In this document: positions 38,975-47,888 of the stretch, piece by piece | How the letters are laid out: each line of letters opens with the position of its first letter | Position numbering within the stretch: the first letter of the stretch is position 1 | From: Cumulibacter sp047975195 | Lineage (GTDB): Bacteria; Actinomycetota; Actinomycetes; Mycobacteriales; Antricoccaceae | Length of the DNA stretch: 64,000 nt | Direction: 5' to 3' | NCBI GenBank assembly: GCA_047975195.1 | Contig: JBKEDB010000058.1 | Location: 1 to 64,000, forward strand | The notes under the pieces: generated by a model | The model's input: only the letters and a program-made list of their open reading frames with translations | The model's database searches: none | Told to the model about the DNA's origin: nothing | Position numbers and translations under genes: made by a program

Positions 38975-41836
38975 CTACGACTCGAAGGCCTCCGGCGGCG
39001 GACAGGAGCACACGAGGTTCCGGTCGCCATAGGCGCCATCGATGCGCTGCACGGGCGCCCAGTACTTCGCGGTGCGCGTGTGCTCGCTGGGAAACACTGC
39101 CACCTCGCGGCTGTAGGGATGTGTCCAGTCGCCGGCGAGTTCAGCTGCGGTGTGCGGAGCGTTGCGCAGCGGGTTGTCGGTGGCATCCCAGTCACCCGAC
39201 TCGACCTTGGCTGCCTCCGCGCGGATCGCGATCATCGCGTCGCAGAACCGATCCAGCTCAGCGAGGTCCTCGGACTCCGTCGGCTCAACCATTAACGTGC
39301 CGGCGACCGGGAAACTCATGGTTGGCGCATGGAAGCCGTAGTCGATCAGTCGTTTGGCGACATCGTCCACGCTCACCCCGCTGCTCTTGGTCAGCGGTCG
39401 CAGATCCAGGATGCACTCATGTGCGACCAGCCCGTTCGCGCCGGTGTACAGCACCGGGTAGTGCTCACGAAGCCGGGCCGCGATGTAGTTCGCATTCAAG
39501 ACGGCCGCCTCCGTAGCGCGGCGCAGGCCGTCGGCTCCCATCATCCGGATATACGCCCAGGAGATCGGCAGGATACCTGCTGAACCCCATGGCGCAGCGC
39601 TGACCGGTCCGGGACCAGTCTGCGGACCCGCCTCAGCGATCAGCGGATGGTTCGGCAAGTACGGCGCGAGATGCTCCCGAACACCGATCGGGCCGACGCC
39701 GGGACCGCCACCACCATGTGGAATGCAGAACGTCTTGTGCAGGTTGAGGTGCGACACGTCTGAACCGAACCGACCGGGCTGCGCCAGGCCGACCAAGGCG
39801 TTCAGGTTCGCCCCGTCGACATAGACCTGGCCGCCGGCGTCGTGCACCATCGCACACACCTCGCTGATGGTCTCCTCGTACACGCCGTGCGTAGACGGGT
39901 AGGTGACCATCATGGCGGCCAACTGGTCGTCGTGCTGCGTGATTTTTGCGCGTAGATCGTCGATGTCGACGTTGCCTGCGTCATCGCACTTGACCACGAC
40001 GACCTTCATCCCGGCCATGACCGCGGAAGCGGCGTTGGTGCCGTGCGCGGACGACGGGATCAGACACACCGTGCGCTGCAACTGGCCATTGGCCTCGTGG
40101 TACTTCGCGATCGCCAGTAGACCGGCGAACTCGCCTTGCGATCCGGCGTTCGGTTGAAGTGAGACGCTGTGATACCCGGTGACCTCCGCCAGCCACGACG
40201 ACAGATCGGCGAAGACCCGCGCATAGCCGGCGGCCTGATCGACCGGCGCGAACGGATGCAGTCCACCGAACTCGGGCCACGTGATTGGCTCCATCTCGGT
40301 CGTTCCGTTCAGCTTCATCGTGCACGAACCGAGCGGGATCATCCCCCGGTCGAGTGCGTAATCGGAGTCCGACAGCCGGCGCAGATAACGCAACATGGCG
40401 GTCTCCGAGTGGTACGCCGAAAACACCGGGTGCGTCAAGAAGTCACTCGCGCGCTGCAGCGTCAGTGCCTCGGGGGCCTCGGCGACGAGTTCTCCGGCGC
40501 CGCACGCGGCCAGCACCGCCTTCAGGTCTGCATCGGTAGTGGTCTCGTCGCAGGAGAGTTGCACAGTGTCCTCGTCGACTCGCCATAGGTTGATACCGCG
40601 ATCGAGCGCGTCCGCCTGAATCTGCGCCGCGCGGCCCGGAACGCGCACGGTGATGGTGTCGAAGTACGAGGCGGTGCGAACATCGATGCCGGCTGCGCTC
40701 AGTGCTGCGGCCAGCCGCGTCGCCTTGGCATGCACCGAGCGCGCGATCGTGCGCAGTCCGTCCGGGCCGTGATACACCGCGTACATCGAGGCCATGATCG
40801 CCAGCAGTACCTGCGCGGTACAGATGTTGGACGTGGCCTTCTCGCGGCGGATGTGCTGCTCGCGGGTTTGCAGCGCGAGCCGGTACGCCGGAACACCCCC
40901 CGCGTCGACCGATACGCCGACCAATCGCCCAGGCATGGTGCGCTGCAAGCCGTCACGCACGGCCATGAATCCGGCGTGCGGCCCGCCGTACCCCATGGGA
41001 ACCCCAAACCGCTGAGCGGACCCGACGGCGACATCTGCGCCGAGTTCGCCCGGCGAGGTGAGCACGGTCAACGCGAGTAGGTCCGTCGCCAGCACGGCCA
41101 GCGCCCCGGAACCATGGGCGGCGTCGATGACCTCACGCCAGTTTCGGATCTCGCCGCTGGAGGACGGATACTGACCGAGCACGCCGAACACGTCTCCTAG
41201 GTCGACCTCGGCGTGAAACAGTGCCTGCTCGAGCCCCGCGGAGAGGTCCTGCTCCACCACCCGCAGCCCAAGGGCCTGCGCGCGGGTGCGGATCACGGCG
41301 CGAGTCTGCGGGAACGTATCGACGTCCACGACGAAGGTCGGATCCTCCGATTTCCCCTTCCACGCGCGGCGGCATAGCGTCATCGCCTCGGCCGCGGCCG
41401 TCGCCTCGTCCAGCAGTGATGCGCCCGAGATCGACAGGCCGGTGAGATCGCTGACGAGCGTCTGGAAGTTCAGTAGCGCCTCCAAGCGGCCCTGCGAGAT
41501 CTCTGGCTGGTAAGGCGTATACGCGGTGTACCAGGCCGGCGATTCAAGCACATTGCGTTTGATCACGGCCGGCACGTGAGTGTCGTAATAGCCCAAGCCG
41601 ATCATGGATCGCCGTGGTGAGTTCGCGGACGCCAACGCGCGTAATTCGGCGATGGCCTCGGCCTCGGTGGCTGCCTCGGGCAGATCGAGCCGTTCGGCAA
41701 TGCGGATCCCGGCGGGTACGGCGCCCTGCACCATCTCGTCGATCGACGCCGAGCCAATGACGTCCAACATGCGCGAGATAGCGGCGGCGTCCGGGCCGAT
41801 ATGGCGGCGTTCGAACGCGAAGTAATCGGTGCTCAC
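38975..41836 (-). CDS. gcvP: Glycine dehydrogenase (decarboxylating), P-protein
   Basis: A 953-residue single-chain P-protein of the glycine cleavage system. It decarboxylates glycine with PLP and passes the aminomethyl group to GcvH (44784-45173). FERRHIGPD is the N-terminal signature, GYYDTHVPAVIKRNVLESP the first-half core, and LNLHKTFCIPHGGGGPG the PLP Lys loop in the second half. The start is a GTG with GGAG upstream. A glycine riboswitch sits in its 5' leader. gcvT is not in the window. Confidence 0.95.
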   Translation of the reverse strand: MSTDYFAFERRHIGPDAAAISRMLDVIGSASIDEMVQGAVPAGIRIAERLDLPEAATEAEAIAELRALASANSPRRSMIGLGYYDTHVPAVIKRNVLESPAWYTAYTPYQPEISQGRLEALLNFQTLVSDLTGLSISGASLLDEATAAAEAMTLCRRAWKGKSEDPTFVVDVDTFPQTRAVIRTRAQALGLRVVEQDLSAGLEQALFHAEVDLGDVFGVLGQYPSSSGEIRNWREVIDAAHGSGALAVLATDLLALTVLTSPGELGADVAVGSAQRFGVPMGYGGPHAGFMAVRDGLQRTMPGRLVGVSVDAGGVPAYRLALQTREQHIRREKATSNICTAQVLLAIMASMYAVYHGPDGLRTIARSVHAKATRLAAALSAAGIDVRTASYFDTITVRVPGRAAQIQADALDRGINLWRVDEDTVQLSCDETTTDADLKAVLAACGAGELVAEAPEALTLQRASDFLTHPVFSAYHSETAMLRYLRRLSDSDYALDRGMIPLGSCTMKLNGTTEMEPITWPEFGGLHPFAPVDQAAGYARVFADLSSWLAEVTGYHSVSLQPNAGSQGEFAGLLAIAKYHEANGQLQRTVCLIPSSAHGTNAASAVMAGMKVVVVKCDDAGNVDIDDLRAKITQHDDQLAAMMVTYPSTHGVYEETISEVCAMVHDAGGQVYVDGANLNALVGLAQPGRFGSDVSHLNLHKTFCIPHGGGGPGVGPIGVREHLAPYLPNHPLIAEAGPQTGPGPVSAAPWGSAGILPISWAYIRMMGADGLRRATEAAVLNANYIAARLREHYPVLYTGANGLVAHECILDLRPLTKSSGVSVDDVAKRLIDYGFHAPTMSFPVAGTLMVEPTESEDLAELDRFCDAMIAIRAEAAKVESGDWDATDNPLRNAPHTAAELAGDWTHPYSREVAVFPSEHTRTAKYWAPVQRIDGAYGDRNLVCSCPPPEAFES

Positions 41837-41845
41837 AGGTTGCTC

Positions 41846-42004
41846 ACTCCAGGGCAGACGAAAGGTGTCGTCTCCCCCTCAGTCGAGCGGACGCTCTTCA
41901 GAGATGCCTGGCCGTCGTAGTCCTGGTGCCTGAGAGGTTACGGGGAGTGTTGCCCCTTCGGCGCTCGCCACGGACTCGGCGCCCCGGCGAACTCTCCTAC
42001 GCGG
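41846..42004 (-). promoter_or_regulatory. Glycine riboswitch in the gcvP leader
   Basis: On the minus strand the leader reads GGAGAGTTCG, then the conserved CGCCGAAGGGGCAA (41963-41950), then CTCCCCG and CTCTCAGGCACCAGGAC. These are the core elements of a glycine aptamer. I see one full aptamer and a short downstream part that may be a ghost aptamer. AGACGA and TCGTCT can form a hairpin just before the ribosome site (GGAG), so control of translation or termination is possible. Glycine binding should raise gcvP expression. Confidence 0.88.
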
Positions 42005-42089
42005 ATGGTCAGCGCGCTCAAGGCTACCGCAAGGATGTCGATTTAGAAGTGATGTGAGGCACTTGCGGTCGTTGACTCCGACGCAGGTC

Positions 42090-42653
42090 TTATGCGGTTG
42101 CAGCCCGCTTGGCCTGGCGGCGACGAGCCAACTCGTCGTCGGCTTGGGTTGCGGTATCGCCGACATCAGCGCGCACCGAAGGTAGATGCACCAGCGACCC
42201 GGTCAATTCCTTCAGCGCGCCGGATACGGCGATGCCGAATACACCCTGACCACCGGCGAGAAGGTCGACGACTTCCTCCGCCGAGGTGCATTCGTAGACG
42301 GTGGTGCCATCCGAGAGCAACGTGATGTTCGCGAGGTCATCGACACCTCGGTCCCGTAGATGCTCGACGGCGATGCGCACGTTATGCAGCGAGATGCCCG
42401 CGTCTAGAAGCCGCTTGACAACTTTGAGAACGAGGATGTCCTTGAATGAGTACAGGCGCTGCGATCCGGAACCCTTCGCGGTGCGAATCGACGGACTGAC
42501 CAACTTGGTGCGGGCCCAGTAATCAAGCTGCCGGTAGGTGATTCCGGCGGCGCTGCACGCCACCGGCCCGCGGTAGCCGAATAGGTCGGCCTCGTGTTCG
42601 GCAACCTCACGCGCATCAGGAAAGAGACCTTCCTGGATGTGGCGATCGCTCAC
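42090..42653 (-). CDS. MerR-family regulator (Rv1830/McdR-like)
   Basis: A 187-residue DNA-binding protein. YRGPVACSAAGITYRQLDYWARTKLVSPS is the MerR helix-turn-helix with the RQLDYW signature (shown here across its two helices), and GSQRLYSFKDILVLKVVKRLLDAG the wing. The C-terminal part is short. Gene order matches Rv1830, known as a regulator tied to cell growth and division. GGAGG lies five bases before a GTG at 42653, better than the TTG at 42665. A dyad in the 180-bp space upstream could be its own operator. Confidence 0.85.
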   Translation of the reverse strand: MSDRHIQEGLFPDAREVAEHEADLFGYRGPVACSAAGITYRQLDYWARTKLVSPSIRTAKGSGSQRLYSFKDILVLKVVKRLLDAGISLHNVRIAVEHLRDRGVDDLANITLLSDGTTVYECTSAEEVVDLLAGGQGVFGIAVSGALKELTGSLVHLPSVRADVGDTATQADDELARRRQAKRAATA

Positions 42654-42762
42654 GTGTTCCTCCAAACGGGCACCTCGTCACCGCGGCACCAAAGCACACC
42701 GAGGTAATTCCACGGTACGCACTTAACTTCGGGGTCGTCAATGCCACCGTACGGGTGGATCG

Positions 42763-42780
42763 AAGTCTCACCCTCGACTT
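42763..42780. promoter_or_regulatory. MerR-type operator candidate
   Basis: AAGTC-N8-GACTT forms an 18-bp dyad about 110 bp upstream of the merR-like gene. MerR operators are often dyads of this length set in a long promoter spacer. No promoter boxes are clear around it. The proposal rests on symmetry and position. Confidence 0.3.
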
Positions 42781-42834
42781 AAGGGTTATGGCGCGCGAGG
42801 CGTGACGCAATCGTGATCCGCCGATCCACAGCGT

Positions 42835-43329
42835 TCAGGAGCCGCCGGCGAAGTCTTCCGGGGTGACATTGTCCAGGAACTCGCGGAACTTCTCGACCTC
42901 GTCCTCGGAACCCTCACCGTCGCCGCTATTGGTGGCCTCGTCGATCGTGATCCCCGCCTCGCTGACCAGGTCGTCGTCGGCCATGATCGGTGCGCCGGTG
43001 CGCAGCGCCAACGCGATTCCGTCGGACGGCCGGACGGTAACCGGCTCGGCGTTCTGTAGGTCCAGTTCGGCGAAGTACAGGCCGTCCTTCATGCCCGTGA
43101 TCCGGACTCGCTCGAGTTTCGAGCCCAAAGCCTCGATCACATTCACCAAGAGATCATGGGTGAGCGGTCGCGGCGGTTTGATGCCCTGCTGCTCGTACGC
43201 GATCGCGCTTGCCTCGGCGCTGCCGATCCAGATCGGCAGGAACTTCTCGCCCTCGACCTCGGTGAGCAGCACGATCGGTTGATTCGCCGGCAACTCAACC
43301 CGGACCCCGACAACACTCATTTCGCGCAT
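42835..43329 (-). CDS. Bifunctional nuclease family protein (DUF151)
   Basis: A 164-residue protein: VELPANQPIVLLTEVEGEKFLPIWIG and EASAIAYEQQGIKPPRPLTHDL are the family landmarks, read as consecutive strands with a short gap. RVRITGMKDGLYFAELDL and VTVRPSDGIALALRTGAPI follow. Some members cleave DNA and RNA; the role in actinobacteria is unclear. The acidic C-terminus (GDGEGSEDEVEKF) is typical. It lies between two MerR genes, as Rv1829 does. AGGAAGG precedes the ATG. Confidence 0.85.
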   Translation of the reverse strand: MREMSVVGVRVELPANQPIVLLTEVEGEKFLPIWIGSAEASAIAYEQQGIKPPRPLTHDLLVNVIEALGSKLERVRITGMKDGLYFAELDLQNAEPVTVRPSDGIALALRTGAPIMADDDLVSEAGITIDEATNSGDGEGSEDEVEKFREFLDNVTPEDFAGGS

Positions 43330-43344
43330 CTGCTCACGACCTTC

Positions 43345-44103
43345 CTAGGAATTGATCTGACGGCGCAGGCCCGAACGGACCAACGTCGCATGTAGGCGTA
43401 CCGACAATGCAGCGAGATCACGGATGGTCTCCTCCGCTTTGCCATGGGATCCAGGAGTGCGCTGTCGCATCAGCGGGGTAACCACCTGGGCGATCAGACC
43501 GATCTCGCGATCTGCCTGGGTCCGGAACGAGCGCAAGTGGCGCGCCTCGAATCCGTATGCGGCCAAACCAGCAACAGCCGTAGCGATCTCAAACGCATCG
43601 GTGTCGAACTGACCGTTGCGCTCGGCAGTGATCACGCCGTACTGCTCCAGACTGGCCAGCATCTGCTCGTCCAGCCCGGACTGCTCCAACAGTTCGGCGC
43701 GCGAGATGCGCACGTTCGATGGCGCGCGGCCGAGCTCTTCGGAGCTGGGCAGCCCATCGGAATCCCGTGCCATCGCTAGCAACGGAACCCGCGGCTTCGC
43801 CGGATCGCTCGTCACGTCCAGTCCGCGGTCCATCGCGTCCAAGTTTTCCTTGATGACCTTCAGCGGTAGATACTTATCGCGCTGCATGGTCAGCACGTAC
43901 CGCACTCGCGCGAGGTCAGCGTGCGAGAACTTGCGGTACTGCGATTTCGTGCGCGCGGGCTGGATCAGCCCGATCTCCTCAAGGTAACGAATCTTGGAGA
44001 TCGTGATCGAGGGGAAATCCGGCAGCAAAGCGGCCCGCAACTCACCGATCGTGATCGATTCACCCGTGGCAGGGTCCTGCCGCCTGGCAGGTTGCTGCGT
44101 CAC
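43345..44103 (-). CDS. ftsR: MerR-family regulator FtsR (Rv1828-like)
   Basis: A 252-residue MerR protein. ITISKIRYLEEIGLIQPART is the helix-turn-helix with the RYLE signature, and SQYRKFSHADLARVRYVLTMQRD the wing and linker. A large C-terminal domain contains LAAYGFEARHLRSFRTQADRE. In corynebacteria the Rv1828 homologue FtsR activates ftsZ. The position directly after garA and the length support this. The GTG start overlaps the garA stop as GTGA. Confidence 0.85.
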   Translation of the reverse strand: MTQQPARRQDPATGESITIGELRAALLPDFPSITISKIRYLEEIGLIQPARTKSQYRKFSHADLARVRYVLTMQRDKYLPLKVIKENLDAMDRGLDVTSDPAKPRVPLLAMARDSDGLPSSEELGRAPSNVRISRAELLEQSGLDEQMLASLEQYGVITAERNGQFDTDAFEIATAVAGLAAYGFEARHLRSFRTQADREIGLIAQVVTPLMRQRTPGSHGKAEETIRDLAALSVRLHATLVRSGLRRQINS

Positions 44104-44660
44104 TGGCCGTGTCCATCGGTATCTGCGGCCTCGCCTGCTGGGCTGTGCCCCAACAGGAACACCAAACGGAACTTGCCGATCTGGACCTCGTCACCGCTGG
44201 CGAGCATCGCATTGTCAACGAGCTCGCGATTGAGATACGTGCCGTTCAGGCTGCCCACATCATGCACCGAGAACTTCGTGTCCTCGCGACGGAACTCCAC
44301 GTGCCGGCGAGAGACGGTGACGTCGTCCAAAAAGATGTCGCTATCAGGGTGGCGCCCGGCGGTGGTGACCTGCTGGTCGAGCAAGAATCGGCTGCCGGCA
44401 TTCGGGCCACGCTTCACCACGAGCAACGCGGTGTCTGGCGGTAGACCCTCGATCGACAGGGACTCCCCGATCTCGCCGTCCGAATCGATCGACTCTACCG
44501 GCGCCTCGGCGCCAACCGGGCTGAACTGGCGGGTGGTCTCACTTGCCGGGAGAGAGGAAAAATCAGCCGCTGGCTCGCCCGTGGGTGCGCCGCACTGGGC
44601 ACAGAAGCGAGCACCCGGCGACAGCTCGGCGTTGCACCTCTTGCACTTCAATGCAGGCAC
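44100..44660 (-). CDS. garA: FHA-domain regulator GarA/OdhI
   Basis: A 186-residue phospho-switch protein. The N-terminus is a zinc ribbon (CKRCN at 6-10, CAQCG at 20-24). ETTRQF (41-46) is the Thr motif that Ser/Thr kinases phosphorylate in GarA/OdhI. The FHA domain follows, with TAGRHPDSDIFLDDVTVSRRH and GSLNGTYLNRELV. Unphosphorylated GarA inhibits 2-oxoglutarate dehydrogenase and controls glutamate metabolism; phosphorylation makes the FHA domain bind its own tail. The N-terminal ribbon is longer than in M. tuberculosis GarA. It is coupled to ftsR by overlap. Confidence 0.9.
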   Translation of the reverse strand: MPALKCKRCNAELSPGARFCAQCGAPTGEPAADFSSLPASETTRQFSPVGAEAPVESIDSDGEIGESLSIEGLPPDTALLVVKRGPNAGSRFLLDQQVTTAGRHPDSDIFLDDVTVSRRHVEFRREDTKFSVHDVGSLNGTYLNRELVDNAMLASGDEVQIGKFRLVFLLGHSPAGEAADTDGHGQ

Positions 44661-44783
44661 CTTTCAGACAGCGGAATGGCCACGGCTCAGGCGCCGTGAC
44701 CTGGATTACCAGGGTACGCGGCGCTCAAATCAAGGGTCAACGCGAGGCCGAGGCTTCGGTGGGACCAAGCGATCGGACGAGCG

Positions 44784-45173
44784 TTACGAACCGATCAGTT
44801 CGCCGTACGCGGCGGCATCCATCAGCGCGTCCAACTGACTCGGATCGGACATCCGAATCTGCAACATCCACCCAGCGGCATACGGATCGCTGTTGATGGA
44901 TTCCGGCGCCGATTCCAATTCATCATTGCGTGCAACTACTTCACCACTGAGCGGAGCAAACAGTTCCGACACGCTCTTCGTCGACTCGACCTCGCCGCAC
45001 GCCTCGCCTTCGCTCACCGTGGTACCTACCTCGGGCAACTCCACGAATACGATGTCGCCGAGCGCGTCCTGTGCGTGATCGGTGATACCGATGCGAACCA
45101 CGCCCTCCTCGAGGTCGCCGCCGACCTGCACCCATTCGTGCTCGGTGGAGTACTTGAGGTCGGTAGGAATCAT
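44784..45173 (-). CDS. gcvH: Glycine cleavage system H protein
   Basis: A 129-residue lipoyl carrier. KYSTEHEWVQVGG is the N-terminal strand, and GEVESTKSVSELFAPLSGEV carries the lipoyl Lys66. PYAAGWMLQIRMSDPSQLD is the usual end. It shuttles the aminomethyl group from GcvP (38975-41836) to GcvT, which is not in the window. The start at 45173 (MIPTDLKY) matches the family; a GTG or ATG seven codons upstream adds nothing recognisable. Confidence 0.93.
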   Translation of the reverse strand: MIPTDLKYSTEHEWVQVGGDLEEGVVRIGITDHAQDALGDIVFVELPEVGTTVSEGEACGEVESTKSVSELFAPLSGEVVARNDELESAPESINSDPYAAGWMLQIRMSDPSQLDALMDAAAYGELIGS

Positions 45174-45212
45174 GCGAGCTCCTCGGGGACACATTCTTCT
45201 CGGTCGTCGTTA

Positions 45213-46136
45213 CTACTTCGACGACTTGGCAGGCTCAGCGTAGTCAGGTGCATCGAGGTCCCGCAACGCGGTGATTTTCACGTCGTCGAGTTGTTCGACG
45301 GTTGCCGTCGCACCGACGTAAGACACGCTCGCGACCGCCCCGCCGGGGATTCCCATCGCGGTCGCCAGGGTGGCTGGATCGCCGATCGCGAGTATCGCCA
45401 TCGGGAACTGCAACGGCTGCCCGTCGATCAAAATCGTGCCGTCCGAGGAAGTCACCGCTGATGTCATCGCGACCCGGATCGATCCCACCTGGATCGCTTC
45501 GGCACCGGCCGCGCGCAACTCCTGGATAACCGTGATCATCACCTCCGCCGGCGGATCCGAGGGCATGTCGCTGATCTCCAGCGAGATCCCCGGACCACTG
45601 GCGGCCACCGTCCCGTTGAGAATCGCCAATTGATCGAGGCGCTGTTCTGCCTCCTGCTGCGCGGCCTCCGCCGCGCCGCCTCCTGAGGCCAGATCGTCGG
45701 CGGCATCGCCAAGATCGTTTACCTCGGTTCCCAGGCGCGCATGCTGGTTGTCGAGGTCATCGAGGATGCGGACCAGGTCCTCCTGCCGAGCACCTCGCAA
45801 ATCCCGTTCGGTGTCCGACGTCAGGCGAACCTGAACTGCGACCCCCAGGCCCAGCAGCAAACATACGAAGGCGATGGCCAGACGTCCGCGGGTCCGGTGC
45901 GCACGCCGGCGTACCGGCGCCCCGCGCTCGTCCCCCGGGTCACCATCCGACTCGCCCGAGCGATCGTCGTCCGTCTGGTCCGCAGCGCCGCCGTCCGTCT
46001 GGTCTGCAGCGTCCCCGTCCGACTCGGCAATCTTCTCGAGAGTGACGTCGTTATCGGTGTTGGCTTCGGACTCAGGTTGGGTGAGCGGTTCGGGCTCTGG
46101 ATGCATCTGGGGCTCGCTGTCGTCGTGCTCGTTCAT
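45213..46136 (-). CDS. DUF881 membrane-anchored protein
   Basis: A 307-residue protein. The first 75 residues are acidic and Asp/Gly-rich and likely disordered. A basic stop (VRRRAHRTRGR) precedes a single membrane helix (about 85-105), and the rest is the DUF881 domain outside the membrane (coiled coil, then GISLEISDMPSD and QFPMAILAIGDPATLATAM). In Gram-positive bacteria DUF881 proteins lie next to small basic protein Sbp near division genes. It overlaps sbp by ATGA. The long acidic N-terminus is unusual compared with its paralogue at 46465. Confidence 0.82.
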   Translation of the reverse strand: MNEHDDSEPQMHPEPEPLTQPESEANTDNDVTLEKIAESDGDAADQTDGGAADQTDDDRSGESDGDPGDERGAPVRRRAHRTRGRLAIAFVCLLLGLGVAVQVRLTSDTERDLRGARQEDLVRILDDLDNQHARLGTEVNDLGDAADDLASGGGAAEAAQQEAEQRLDQLAILNGTVAASGPGISLEISDMPSDPPAEVMITVIQELRAAGAEAIQVGSIRVAMTSAVTSSDGTILIDGQPLQFPMAILAIGDPATLATAMGIPGGAVASVSYVGATATVEQLDDVKITALRDLDAPDYAEPAKSSK

Positions 46137-46468
46137 GCCTTGAACACATGCCTGCGGATTGCGGCCGCGTTTCCGAAGATCCGGATGCCGAGTACGACGA
46201 CCACCGCCGTCGACAACTGCGCGCCGACGCCCAACTTATCGCCGAGGAACACGATCAACGCCGCGATCAGGACGTTCGACAGGAACGAGACTACGAACAC
46301 TTTTGCATCGAAGATGCCATCGAGGCGAGCGCGTACGCCACCGAATAACGCATCCAGCGCAGCGACGACGGCGATCGGTAGGTACGGCTGCATCCAGATC
46401 GGCACCGTCGGGTCCACCCACAGACCCAACACAACGCCGATGACCAGTGCGCCCAGTGCGACGATCAT
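46133..46468 (-). CDS. sbp: Small basic protein Sbp (DUF1290)
   Basis: A 111-residue membrane protein with about three helices: VALGALVIGVVLGLWV, YLPIAVVAALDALFGGVRA and FVVSFLSNVLIAALIVFLGD. GGVRARLDGIFDAKVF is the DUF1290 signature loop. It sits between two DUF881 genes with ATGA overlaps on both sides, the standard actinobacterial order. A role in cell division or envelope assembly is suspected from this context only. Confidence 0.85.
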   Translation of the reverse strand: MIVALGALVIGVVLGLWVDPTVPIWMQPYLPIAVVAALDALFGGVRARLDGIFDAKVFVVSFLSNVLIAALIVFLGDKLGVGAQLSTAVVVVLGIRIFGNAAAIRRHVFKA

Positions 46469-47307
46469 TTTCCTCCTCCCTGCGCGCCGGACGATCCCGC
46501 GGTGATGGGATCGGCGGCCGCCGGCAGATTCAACTCGTCGGCCGTATGCACCTCATACTGCGCGCCGAAAGCGGTGCGGTAGGTGCTGAAACGCCGCGCG
46601 GCACTGGTCGTCGCGAATACTCCCGCTAAGGTGGCTGGATCACCGATCACCTCGATCACGTACGGCGTCGAGGTGGGCTGGAAATCAATCAGAACGGCGC
46701 CGCCGGCCTGTCGGATAGCGGTGATCGGCCCGATGCGCGAGCCATTGATCGCGATCGCTTCGGCGCCTGAGGCCCACAGCGCATTCACCGCAGCCTGCAG
46801 ATCGGTGTCCTTGATCACCCCATCCTGCTCGACCGTCTGCCCGTGCCCGACGGGATCATTGCCCTGCGCAGGTTGTGGTTCGTCAAGCACTATCTCGATC
46901 CCAGGCCCGGTAACCGCCAGTTGCCCCGCTGCCATCTCGTGCTCGGTGAGCGTGTCCAGCAACTGCTGGCCGGATTCGGTCGTGCCCAACGCCGCCTGGC
47001 GTAGTTCGGCGACCTCGGCTCGTAGCTCGATCGCCTCAGCGCTGAGCAGGCCGACCTCGCCTTGTCGCGCTTCAATACGTTCGATCAGCGCGGCGTTCGC
47101 CGCCTGCCGATCGGTCCCTTGCCGTTGGTGCTGACGCACCGTCATCCCCATCAGCACGCCAGCGACGATAACGACAACGAGCGTAAGGACGCCGCCGCTG
47201 CGTCGCCAGGTTCGTGGGCCGGTGGCGGCAAGTGCATACCCCGGGTCCAACGTCCGCGTCATCAGCGTGCGCAGGCCCCAACGGTCGGCTGCGTCCGGTT
47301 CAGTCAT
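46465..47307 (-). CDS. DUF881 membrane-anchored protein, first paralogue
   Basis: A 280-residue protein with a short cytoplasmic N-terminus, one membrane helix (about 38-58), a coiled coil (about 65-115) and the DUF881 core: VTGPGIEIVLDEPQPAQG, LQAAVNALWASGAEAIAING and STPYVIEVIGDPATLAGVF. The domain is outside the membrane. Overlaps of 4 bp on both ends couple it to pgsA upstream and sbp downstream. It is more compact than the second paralogue. Confidence 0.85.
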   Translation of the reverse strand: MTEPDAADRWGLRTLMTRTLDPGYALAATGPRTWRRSGGVLTLVVVIVAGVLMGMTVRQHQRQGTDRQAANAALIERIEARQGEVGLLSAEAIELRAEVAELRQAALGTTESGQQLLDTLTEHEMAAGQLAVTGPGIEIVLDEPQPAQGNDPVGHGQTVEQDGVIKDTDLQAAVNALWASGAEAIAINGSRIGPITAIRQAGGAVLIDFQPTSTPYVIEVIGDPATLAGVFATTSAARRFSTYRTAFGAQYEVHTADELNLPAAADPITAGSSGAQGGGK

Positions 47308-47888
47308 CGCACCACCGGCGTGTCCTCGCGCACGATGTGCGCAATCTGGCGGATGTAGTGCGCACCGGCAACCAGATAGAGCACCGCGCCCCAGACGATA
47401 AAAGCGTAGGCCAGCGGCAATGTGACGGTCTCCAGCGAGGATGCCGCGCGGGCCAACAGCAACAGCGGGAATCCATATAGCAGGCAGAACGTGGCGGCCT
47501 TACCCAGATAGTTGACCTGCAAAGCCTCGTAGCCCTGTCGGCGCAGGATCAACAGGGCGATTCCGACACTCACATCACGCAGTACCAGCAGGGCGACGAA
47601 CCACCACGGCACGAAGCCACGCAGCACGAATGCCAGCAGGGTGCTGAGAATGTACAAGCGGTCGGCCGCGGGATCCAACAGTTGCCCGAGGTGGCTGGTT
47701 TGGCCGAACTTGCGAGCGATCTTGCCGTCTGCCCAGTCGGTGACCGCAGACAGGCCCAGCACGATCGCAGCCCACAAGTCTTCCTGTGGCCCCAACAACA
47801 ACCAAAGGAACAGCGGCACGCCGGCCAGGCGCAACATGCTCAGGATGTTCGGGATCGTCCAGACGCGATCGGTGACCGATTCAGTCAT
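47304..47888 (-). CDS. CDP-alcohol phosphatidyltransferase (PgsA-like)
   Basis: A 194-residue membrane enzyme with about five helices. DWADGKIARKFGQTSHLGQL followed by LDPAAD is the complete CDP-alcohol transferase motif (DxxDGxxAR-x8-GxxxDxxxD). It makes a phospholipid from CDP-diacylglycerol and an alcohol, probably glycerol-3-phosphate or a related lipid. The position matches Rv1822 (pgsA2); the true alcohol is uncertain. It is coupled by 4-bp overlaps to its neighbours. Confidence 0.87.
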   Translation of the reverse strand: MTESVTDRVWTIPNILSMLRLAGVPLFLWLLLGPQEDLWAAIVLGLSAVTDWADGKIARKFGQTSHLGQLLDPAADRLYILSTLLAFVLRGFVPWWFVALLVLRDVSVGIALLILRRQGYEALQVNYLGKAATFCLLYGFPLLLLARAASSLETVTLPLAYAFIVWGAVLYLVAGAHYIRQIAHIVREDTPVVR

